From UJ101 sp047975265 (GTDB taxonomy: Bacteria > Bacteroidota > Bacteroidia > Flavobacteriales > UJ101): 20,353 bases of DNA. Positions 1-5,506 of this stretch are shown in pieces. Location of the stretch: contig JBKEDE010000036.1 of NCBI GenBank assembly GCA_047975265.1, positions 1 through 20,353 of the forward strand. Reading direction: 5' to 3'. The notes beneath the pieces are model-generated. The model was given only the letters and a program-made list of their open reading frames with translations, did no database searches and had not been told where the DNA came from. The position numbers and the translations under genes were made by a program. Numbering within the stretch: the first letter of the stretch is position 1; each line of letters begins with the position of its first letter.

Positions 1-281
1 ATTTGTTCACACATTCTAACATAAAATTAGCTGTTCCGATGCGTCAAAACCAAGTACAATTTGAGCATTTTTCTAAAATAAAATCCAAAATCAGAAAAAG
101 AATAGAAACTAATTTTTCGCAATTACACGGACAATTTTCTTGGATGATAAACCACGCAAAATCGTTCAAAGGATTAGCCATAAGATTACTGTCTAAAATT
201 ACTGCTTTTACAATGATTCAGTATCTCAATGTTTTTGTATTCAATAGACCATTGAATAAAATTAAAGTGAACTTATCCTAA
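1..281 (+). CDS. IS982-family transposase, C-terminal part (cut by window edge)
   Basis: Transposase of an insertion sequence; only the last ~92 codons lie in the window. The frame is open to the left edge and the first codons (TTG TTC ACA) are internal, so the real start is outside. Recognisable IS982-type pieces are 'PMRQNQ', 'RKRIETNFSQL', 'HAKSFKGLAIRLLSKITA' and a basic end 'NKIKVNLS'. The arginine- and glutamate-bearing 'RKRIET' block belongs to the end of the catalytic domain. The stop (279-281) is directly followed by a sequence resembling the IS982 right terminal repeat, so the 3' end appears intact. It cannot be told whether the whole copy is functional. It converges on the oxidoreductase gene at 315. 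The family call rests on remembered motifs, not a search. Confidence 0.8.
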   Translation, partial: LFTHSNIKLAVPMRQNQVQFEHFSKIKSKIRKRIETNFSQLHGQFSWMINHAKSFKGLAIRLLSKITAFTMIQYLNVFVFNRPLNKIKVNLS

Positions 282-295
282 ATGCACAACAGGTT
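282..295 (+). repeat. Probable right terminal inverted repeat of the IS982 element
   Basis: The 14 bases after the transposase stop contain GCACAACAGGTT. IS982 elements commonly end in a sequence of the GCACAACGGGT type just after the transposase stop (recalled knowledge). The partner repeat would lie left of the window, so the pair cannot be checked here. Confidence 0.5.
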
Positions 296-314
296 GTTTT
301 TATATAATTATTTA

Positions 315-1292
315 TCAGCCTATTATATTTTGTAGTCTATTTGTAATGATATTCTCCGCTTCTTGAACTATTTGATTCAGTAATTCTTCACAAGTAGGAA
401 TATTGTCTATTAAACCGGTAACCATTCCTACTGTCCAAATTCCTCCTTCCACATTTCCTTTTACCAAACATTCTTCCATTCCTCTTTTTCCGGAAACTAA
501 AGGTTGTAAGTCTTTAAAATCTGTATTGCCTGGTTGAGATTCTATTTCCACTACTTTTTCGGAAATACTGTTTTTAAAAACCCGTGCAGTATTATTTAAT
601 GTTCTTAATATCAGTTTTGTATCGGTTTCTTTGGCTACTATCATAGCTTTTTTAATATTTTCATGAACCGGTGCTTCTTTTGTTGCAACAAAACGAGACC
701 CCATATTAATTCCCTCAGCACCTAAAGCCAAACAAGCTGCTAATTGAGCTCCTGTACCAATTCCTCCTGAAGCAATCATTGGAATTTTTAAAACACGGTA
801 AGCTGCCGGAAGTAAAACCAAATTGGTTACATCATCTTCTCCCGGATGTCCTGCACACTCAAAACCATCAACACTTACTATATCACAACCCACTTTTTCA
901 GCTTTTAAGGCATGTCTAACCGAAGTACATTTGTGGATTACGATAATACCTGCTTTCTTAAAATAAGGCATGAAAGGTTCAGGATTTCGTCCTGCCGTTT
1001 CAACAATTTTCACTCCACTTTCTATAATAACCTTTGCATATTCCTCATAAGGCGGTGGCGTTATAGAAGGTAACATGGTTATATTAACTCCAAATGGCTT
1101 TGTAGTCATTGTCCTGCAACGCTCTATTTCTTTTCTAAGCTCTTCCGGTGTAGGAAAAGTCAAAGCAGTTATAATCCCCAATCCTCCCGCATTTGAAGCT
1201 GCTGAAGCCATTTCTGCAGTTCCTACCCACATCATTCCTCCTTGAATAATAGGATGCTTTATATTTAATAATTCTGTAATTTTTGTTTTCAT
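315..1292 (-). CDS. NAD(P)H-dependent flavin oxidoreductase / nitronate monooxygenase family
   Basis: A 325-residue TIM-barrel FMN enzyme of the nitronate monooxygenase (2-nitropropane dioxygenase) and FabK-like family, normal in length. Such enzymes oxidise alkyl nitronates, or in the FabK branch reduce enoyl-ACP; sequence alone does not settle which. Visible motifs are the N-terminal 'HPIIQGGMMWVG' (13-24), 'KPFGVNITML' (65-74), the active-site region 'GFECAGHPGED' (143-152) and the phosphate-binding 'SGGIGTG' (175-181) with 'GSRF' (198-201). No signal peptide, so cytosolic. The start ATG at 1292 precedes 'MKTKITELLN', the usual beginning of this family. The gene reads in the same direction as lysS; between them sit a lysS 3' relic and an accessory block. 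If that block is an insertion, this gene would originally have followed lysS directly. No clear -7 box was found. Confidence 0.85.
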   Translation of the reverse strand: MKTKITELLNIKHPIIQGGMMWVGTAEMASAASNAGGLGIITALTFPTPEELRKEIERCRTMTTKPFGVNITMLPSITPPPYEEYAKVIIESGVKIVETAGRNPEPFMPYFKKAGIIVIHKCTSVRHALKAEKVGCDIVSVDGFECAGHPGEDDVTNLVLLPAAYRVLKIPMIASGGIGTGAQLAACLALGAEGINMGSRFVATKEAPVHENIKKAMIVAKETDTKLILRTLNNTARVFKNSISEKVVEIESQPGNTDFKDLQPLVSGKRGMEECLVKGNVEGGIWTVGMVTGLIDNIPTCEELLNQIVQEAENIITNRLQNIIG

Positions 1293-1396
1293 TCGGATAT
1301 AAATTTAGCGGTTAATTTACTCTTTTTAATTTTACTATGCAAGCATAATACTATTTAATTCAAAATTTGATTAAACCTATATTTTTTTTATAGACT

Positions 1397-1636
1397 TTAT
1401 ATGATTTTCACAAACAAACCATCATCAGTTTTTTCTACTTTAGCTAAAGTGTTTTTGGTTAATTCTTTAATAGACTTATCCCATTTTTTATTAGAAAGTC
1501 CTGATTCTGACTTTAATACATCTAAAGTTACTTTTTTTCCTTTTTTTAAAATTTCTAAAACTTTTTTAGCTTCTTCACTTATTGCCAATGGCTTTTTCTC
1601 CGGTTTCATTTGCGGAAAGAATAAAACGATTTCTTT
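1397..1636 (-). pseudogene. Detached copy of the lysS 3' end (C-terminal extension domain)
   Basis: A 70-codon frame starting at ATG 1609 aligns without gaps to the last 70 residues of the intact LysS at 5507-7195, with about 43 of 70 identical by hand count. Shared blocks are 'MKPEKK', 'LEILKK', 'SGLSNKKWDK' and 'LAKVEKT'. Homology continues upstream of that ATG as 'VLFFPQ', which in LysS follows motif 3, and stops near 1636; the codons beyond, back to a stop at 1712, do not resemble LysS. So this is a fragment cut inside the synthetase, not a gene born with its own start. The two copies are clearly diverged, so the event is old or one copy came from another strain or species. It could still be translated as a 70-residue winged-helix-like protein, but nothing here shows that. 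It lies downstream of the AbiH-like gene and upstream of the oxidoreductase. Confidence 0.8.
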
Positions 1637-1740
1637 TAAACCCTTATTATACCCATGTTTTTGAGTGATTGTGATTTTACTCTTGACAAATTCGTGACGA
1701 TTTTCTGTGAGCTATCTGCTTTTATTTGCTAAAATATGAC

Positions 1741-2805
1741 TTATAATTTGTTCAATAATTCATCTTCATTTATCATTACTATCTTCCGTTGAGGTATAAG
1801 TCTAGTACTTTTTAAATCTTTTACTTTCTTTCTCATCATAACATTGTCTGAAAATATTCTAGAAATATTATATAGGTTTTCAAAATAATACTTTTCATCT
1901 GTATGATATCTGTACTCTATTTCCTTAACGTGTGAATGTTCAAACATTGTTTTTAATAGAGTTTTGTCTGATATTCCACAAGAATGACCTATAATTTCAA
2001 TTTTAATATTTGTGTCCATTTCTAACATTGATAAAACACTTTTATAATTTGTGTTTCTTAAATATTGAAAGGTTTTGAAATTTACTAATAACTCATTATT
2101 TCCCACATCTTGAATTGATTTGTATTTTTCTGAATTATCATCACCATATCCAAATATGATAGGATTTTCATCACTATTTAGTTTACCGTGAACATTAATG
2201 TTTTGGAACTCATTATGAAGTTGTTTTGGTTTATTATACATAAATTGTGTATAACTCTGAACAACGCTAGTAGTATAATTAAAATTAACAATTCCTATCA
2301 ATTTTTCTGTGTCAGGATGTATAGTTTCAAAAATATTATCTCTTTCAAAAAAACTATTCCTATCAAAATTATAATCTGAAATTTTGTTTTCAATTTGGTT
2401 TGTTAGATAATCCTCTAACAATAATTTTAAATAATCAAATTCTTCATTTAGAGTAGGAATAAATTGATTTGACATATTGTCCGATGAAATCAATTTAAAA
2501 TAAAGAGTTTCTAAATCAACCCACTTTTGGTATCTATTATAATCAGAAAAAAGTTTGTTAAAATAGAATGATTTGTGTTTGTTACAAGTTGTAAATTTAT
2601 ATTCCCTATCGTTTGGAACATACTTGAAACTGACATAATCATTTTGTTTTCCTTTGAATTGATGATGAATTGTCCCACATTTCCCAACATTTCTTCTTTC
2701 CAAATCGGTTTCGCTCTTCAAAAACTCCATTAAATCTTTGTATGAAGTTTTTAAACCATGAGCCAAATCAAACCCATTACCTAATATGATAATTCTACCT
2801 TTCAT
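1741..2805 (-). CDS. AbiH-like abortive infection protein
   Basis: A 354-residue protein opening with 'RIIILGNGFDLAHGLKTSY' (4-22), the hallmark N-terminus of the AbiH family: a glycine-rich GNGFD turn after a beta strand. A second conserved family feature, 'IEIIGHSCGISDKTLL', lies in the C-terminal third. AbiH proteins were first described as lactococcal plasmid phage-abortive-infection factors; their biochemical activity is not well defined, so only a role in phage defence can be suggested. Length fits the family. No signal peptide or membrane segment. The start ATG at 2805 follows a perfect -7 box (TAGATTTG, 2811-2818) by only five bases. It is 20 bp downstream of the alkylation-repair fragment. 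Codons are very AT-rich. It stands alone, without a visible partner toxin, nuclease or antitoxin. Confidence 0.8.
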   Translation of the reverse strand: MKGRIIILGNGFDLAHGLKTSYKDLMEFLKSETDLERRNVGKCGTIHHQFKGKQNDYVSFKYVPNDREYKFTTCNKHKSFYFNKLFSDYNRYQKWVDLETLYFKLISSDNMSNQFIPTLNEEFDYLKLLLEDYLTNQIENKISDYNFDRNSFFERDNIFETIHPDTEKLIGIVNFNYTTSVVQSYTQFMYNKPKQLHNEFQNINVHGKLNSDENPIIFGYGDDNSEKYKSIQDVGNNELLVNFKTFQYLRNTNYKSVLSMLEMDTNIKIEIIGHSCGISDKTLLKTMFEHSHVKEIEYRYHTDEKYYFENLYNISRIFSDNVMMRKKVKDLKSTRLIPQRKIVMINEDELLNKL

Positions 2806-2810
2806 TCACA

Positions 2811-2818
2811 CAAATCTA
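2811..2818 (-). promoter_or_regulatory. -7 box (TAGATTTG) of the AbiH-like gene
   Basis: A perfect match to the Bacteroidota consensus TAnnTTTG ends five bases before the AbiH start codon. No good -33 TTG lies at the usual distance. If used, the transcript would be nearly leaderless. Confidence 0.4.
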
Positions 2819-2825
2819 AAACAAT

Positions 2826-3167
2826 TTAATGAGTTAATTGTTGGTTTACCAACTCTAGTTCTTGTGGAAGTCCGGATTTGAAAGCATATTGACTTTCGTG
2901 AACCTTATGCCGACTAATCAAATCAAGTGCTAAATTAGGATTCGTTTTGAAAAAAGGGCGACTTGTCCAAATCCGTAATCCTTCGGTAACTGCTCTGACA
3001 ATATTCGGATTTTCATAGTTGTTCCATTCTTGAATTATTGGAATTGAATTTTCGCAACCCTTTTCCTTGCAGATTAAATCAAATGCTGTCGCAAGCATTT
3101 CCTGTACTCTCCAATTCGTATCAAGGCTTATGTTTTTTAAAAAAAATTGATATTTTCTAAAATCCAT
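2826..3167 (-). pseudogene. Truncated DNA alkylation repair (AlkD-like, HEAT-repeat) gene
   Basis: The 113-residue frame carries 'NWRVQEMLATAFDLICKE' and 'AVTEGLRIWTSRPFFKTNP', which match the C-terminal half of bacterial AlkD-like DNA alkylation repair proteins; these remove alkylated bases and are built of HEAT-like helical repeats. Full-length members are about 220-240 residues, so the N-terminal half is missing: an in-frame stop lies four codons upstream of the ATG (3167) and the RibD-like gene ends there. After 'LALDLISRHKVHESQYA' the expected 'VRKSVGNALRD'-type helix is replaced by unrelated residues ending 'QQLTH', and neither other frame restores it, so the C-terminus also seems lost. 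It is probably a non-functional remnant. A small HEAT protein in its own right is possible but less likely. Confidence 0.6.
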
Positions 3168-3197
3168 CTCGCATTTTTATCGTATCATGATAATATA

Positions 3198-3911
3198 CTA
3201 TATTTTGTGGAATTTGTATTGCAAATAAAGTATTCCAAATTCTTCTTTTTGAACATCAATTAGTTCCAACGATTGCCCAAGAGCAGGTTTTTCGTTTTTC
3301 GTTCCTTTGGTTTCAAAAATTGAAGAGATCCTAGAAAGTCCATCAATTCCCGGATATAATTGTAAGAGCAATTCATCAATTAATCCGGCTTTCAAAAATG
3401 CACCATTAATGGTAGCTCCACTAACTAAGGTAAAAGTGTTTAAACCGAAATCTTTATTCAAAATTTTAATAGCTTGATGTAAATCGTATCCATCTTCACC
3501 TGCAAAAAGGTAGGAAATATTGTGCTCTTTTAAAAGTGAAAGATATTTATCTGAAACGGTCTTTCCTAAAACAACAATAACCTCATCTTCCATGATAGTA
3601 TTGTTTGTAAAGTCTGTAATACCTTTCGAGTCAAAAACGACAACAGCTTTTTTCGTTTTTCTATCCGAAACAAAAGTTTCAAAATTTTGTGGAGCGGGCT
3701 CATTAGGAAAATCAAGCGTATTTGGATAGGCAAGTTCTTGTACAGAAACGCGACCCACAATCCAGGCATCCGCATTCTGTTCCATGTTCTTTTGAAGATA
3801 CAGATTGTTTGAGAAATATTCAGGAGCATCACCATATAAAGGGGAATATCGCTCTGTACTTAAACGTCCGTCCACTGCACTAATCATGTGGCAAATTATT
3901 TTTTTATTCAT
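3198..3911 (-). CDS. RibD C-terminal domain / dihydrofolate-reductase-like protein
   Basis: A 237-residue cytosolic protein with the RibD C-terminal (DHFR-like) fold, which uses NAD(P)H to reduce pteridine- or riboflavin-pathway type substrates; stand-alone members are widespread and mostly uncharacterised. Visible family features are 'ISAVDGRLS' near the N-terminus, 'ADAWIVGRVSVQEL' (the G-R nucleotide site), 'LVSGATINGAFLKAGLIDEL' (glycine-rich segment and the E-L helix) and 'LYLQYKF' at the end. I chose ATG 3911 over an upstream TTG at 3941 because 'MNKKIICHMISAVDGR' is the usual start and the upstream residues are not family-like. The gene is divergent from the AraC regulator at 4053, with a perfect inverted repeat between them, so it is a likely target of that regulator. 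A weak -7 box (GAACTTTG) lies about 19 bases upstream. Confidence 0.78.
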   Translation of the reverse strand: MNKKIICHMISAVDGRLSTERYSPLYGDAPEYFSNNLYLQKNMEQNADAWIVGRVSVQELAYPNTLDFPNEPAPQNFETFVSDRKTKKAVVVFDSKGITDFTNNTIMEDEVIVVLGKTVSDKYLSLLKEHNISYLFAGEDGYDLHQAIKILNKDFGLNTFTLVSGATINGAFLKAGLIDELLLQLYPGIDGLSRISSIFETKGTKNEKPALGQSLELIDVQKEEFGILYLQYKFHKI

Positions 3912-3972
3912 ATACTTAATTTTATGCCGACAAAGTTCCAATTAAAAGAGATTTGTTTTAGTAGATGAATTA

Positions 3973-4019
3973 CGGATTATACTACCATTATTACCAATCA
4001 TTGTGCGTAGTATAATCCG
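3973..4019. promoter_or_regulatory. Perfect 13-bp inverted repeat, probable AraC-family operator
   Basis: CGGATTATACTAC (3973-3985) is exactly repeated as its reverse complement at 4007-4019, separated by 21 bases, so like bases are 34 bp apart, close to three helical turns. The right arm lies between the -33 and -7 elements of the AraC-gene promoter, and the left arm lies toward the RibD-like gene. A dimer bound to both arms could repress the regulator and control the reductase. That the neighbouring AraC protein is the binder is inference from position. Confidence 0.6.
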
Positions 4020-4032
4020 ATGACTATCTTTG
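4001..4032 (+). promoter_or_regulatory. Promoter of the AraC-family gene
   Basis: TTG at 4001-4003, a 21-base spacer, then TATCTTTG at 4025-4032. This fits the Bacteroidota TTG/TAnnTTTG promoter. The box ends 20 bases before the ATG at 4053. The right arm of the inverted repeat (4007-4019) sits in the spacer. Confidence 0.65.
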
Positions 4033-4052
4033 TATAAGTAATTTAAAAAGCA

Positions 4053-4949
4053 ATGGGAGAGGTTTTAAAAATAAATTCTATTACAGACTACAACAGAATA
4101 GTAGGTGTAAAAACATTGCACCCTTTAATTTCTGCCATTGATATGACGGAAGTGGATCATTTTCCAATATCTCCAATGGTATCTAATTTTTATACAATTT
4201 ACTTTGTTGAAGTCGAATGTGGTGTGATGAAATATGGACGGAAAAATTACGATTATCAGGAAGGAAATTTACTTTTTACAGCACCACAACAATTTGTACA
4301 AGGACAACCTACGGTTTCTCCTGATGATGCTAAAGGTTGGGTATTAGTTTTTCATCCTGATTTGATTCGCAATACAAGTTTGGGAAAGGAAATTCATCAG
4401 TATGCTTATTTTTCTTACCATAGCAACGAGGCATTACACCTTTCCGAAGATGAAAAAGATCTCGTAAATAATAGTTTCAAATACATCCTATCCGAACTAA
4501 AACAAGGAACGGATAAATATACTAAAGAATTGCTTACAACTGCTATCGAATTGTTATTGAAGTATTGTAAGCGTTTTTATGATCGTCAATTTTTTTGTAG
4601 AGATAATGCCAATAAAAATATTTTAGAAAAATTTGAAGGATTATTAAACAACTATTTCACCTCAGATAAGCCGCAACAATTAGGTTTACCAACTGTGGCT
4701 TTTTTTGCGGAGCAATTGCATTTATCTCCCAACTATTTTGGAGATACCATAAAAAAAGAAACTGGATTTTCGGCTCAAGAATACATTCAATCCAAAGTAA
4801 TTGAAATAGGAAAGGAACATCTCTTTAATCCAGAAAAAACAATTACGGAAGTAGCTTATGAATTAGGTTTTAAATATCCACAGCACTTTATGCGGTTATT
4901 TAAAAAGAAAGTAGGTATGACACCAAATGAATATCGGAGTTTGAATTAA
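4053..4949 (+). CDS. AraC-family transcriptional regulator
   Basis: A 298-residue regulator. The N-terminal ~190 residues form a cupin-like sensing domain ('NFYTIYFVEVECGVMKYG', 'YDYQEGNLLFTAPQQF'). The C-terminal ~100 residues are the double helix-turn-helix: first unit around 'VAFFAEQLHLSPNYF', second at 263-295 with 'ITEVAYELGFKYPQHFMRLF' and the closing 'VGMTPNEYR'. No membrane segment, so it is a soluble one-component regulator. It has its own promoter and is divergent from the RibD-like gene with an inverted repeat over the promoter, which suggests autoregulation and control of that neighbour. The ligand cannot be guessed. Flavobacterial regulators of this type are often next to small oxidoreductases or efflux genes, and both are adjacent here. 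The gene is intact, unlike several of its neighbours. Confidence 0.88.
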   Translation: MGEVLKINSITDYNRIVGVKTLHPLISAIDMTEVDHFPISPMVSNFYTIYFVEVECGVMKYGRKNYDYQEGNLLFTAPQQFVQGQPTVSPDDAKGWVLVFHPDLIRNTSLGKEIHQYAYFSYHSNEALHLSEDEKDLVNNSFKYILSELKQGTDKYTKELLTTAIELLLKYCKRFYDRQFFCRDNANKNILEKFEGLLNNYFTSDKPQQLGLPTVAFFAEQLHLSPNYFGDTIKKETGFSAQEYIQSKVIEIGKEHLFNPEKTITEVAYELGFKYPQHFMRLFKKKVGMTPNEYRSLN

Positions 4950-4989
4950 AAACTTTTATTTAAAAGTTCTTTGTCTACTGTTATTTTTT

Positions 4990-5319
4990 TTATTGTGCCG
5001 TTGATTTCGAGAAAAAATTCATCACGACAACTCCAGCAACGATTAAAACGATTTCGATTATTGCTGGAATGTCCAAAAATTGTTTGAAAATAACACCTGA
5101 AATTATTGCTGTCAATATAATTCCTAAACCTCCCCAGATTGAGTAAGCCACTCCTAAAGGAATTGATTTTAGTGCTTGTGAAAGGAAGAAAAACAGGTAA
5201 CATAAGCCACGATTGTAACAACTGGTAGGTAATAGTTTTGAAAATCCGTCTGACGCTTTCATAAAGCTGGAACCTACAACTTCAAGTACAATTGCTAAAC
5301 CTAAAAATAAATATTTTAT
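4990..5319 (-). pseudogene. SMR (EmrE/QacE-like) efflux transporter with two compensating frameshifts and a lost start codon
   Basis: The frame encodes a four-helix small multidrug resistance protein: 'KYLFLGLAIVLEVVGSSFMK' (helix 1, with the essential Glu13), 'SQALKSIPLGVAYSIWGGLG' (helix 3, with the GVAY-x-W signature) and 'IVLIVAGVVVMNFFSKS' (helix 4). Between 5189 and 5223 the frame reads 'SCYNRGLCYL', but the adjacent frame of the same bases reads 'VVTIVAYVTC', the expected helix 2. One extra base (t at 5223) and one missing base in an A-run (5189-5193) account for this. At the expected first codon the sequence has ATA (5317-5319) instead of ATG; 109 residues from there is the normal family length. 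The open frame runs upstream to an ATG at 5385, but those residues are not SMR-like and overlap a palindrome. Most likely decayed; sequencing errors are an alternative. Confidence 0.65.
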
Positions 5320-5367
5320 TGTTCGTTTTGTTTTACTGATGCAAAGGAACAACAAAATCAAAATGCG

Positions 5368-5389
5368 TTTTTTGACAAAAGTCAAAAAA
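5368..5389. promoter_or_regulatory. Fnr/Crp-type palindrome upstream of the SMR gene
   Basis: TTTTTTGAC-AAAA-GTCAAAAAA: two perfect 9-base arms around four bases, of the TTGAn-N4-nTCAA form bound by Crp/Fnr regulators. A candidate -7 box (TTCCTTTG on the minus strand, 5342-5349) places the palindrome centre about 40 bp upstream of a presumed start, normal activator spacing. It begins just after the stop of the Crp/Fnr remnant (5390-5392). Confidence 0.55.
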
Positions 5390-5506
5390 TTATTTCCTGA
5401 GGACTCGGCTTAATGTTTCTTGCGAAATGCTGAGATAGGAAGCAATATAACCCAAAGGAATTACCATTTTTGTAATTCCTTTCTTTATTTTGTTATTTGA
5501 TGAATA
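5390..5506 (-). pseudogene. C-terminal stump of a Crp/Fnr-family regulator
   Basis: Directly downstream of the lysS stop and in the same frame, the codons read 'MVIPLGYIASYLSISQETLS' then 'RVLRK' and a stop at 5390-5392. This is the recognition helix and tail of a Crp/Fnr-family winged-helix domain (compare the usual 'IASYLGIT...LSRIRKK' ending). Nothing of the cyclic-nucleotide-like sensor domain remains; the homology begins about where lysS ends. The stump stands beside a Fnr-like palindrome and the SMR gene, so it was probably the regulator of that transporter and lost its 5' part when the lysS junction formed. It is too short for ordinary gene calling. Confidence 0.7.

Noticed and set aside
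1594..1616. The 23-base identical stretch in the two lysS tails as a proven attachment core
   Set aside because: It encodes conserved residues, so identity may be coding constraint; no integrase or empty site is visible to support an att call.
1401..1664. Plus-strand open frame opposite the lysS relic
   Set aside because: It is the antisense shadow of a frame with clear LysS homology; no family features of its own.
3939..3941. Upstream TTG start for the RibD-like protein
   Set aside because: The added ten residues are not family-like and overlap the likely promoter; ATG 3911 fits better.
4946..5221. Second minus-strand open frame inside the SMR gene
   Set aside because: It is neither the SMR frame nor the ancestral helix 2 frame; no SMR or other recognisable residues.
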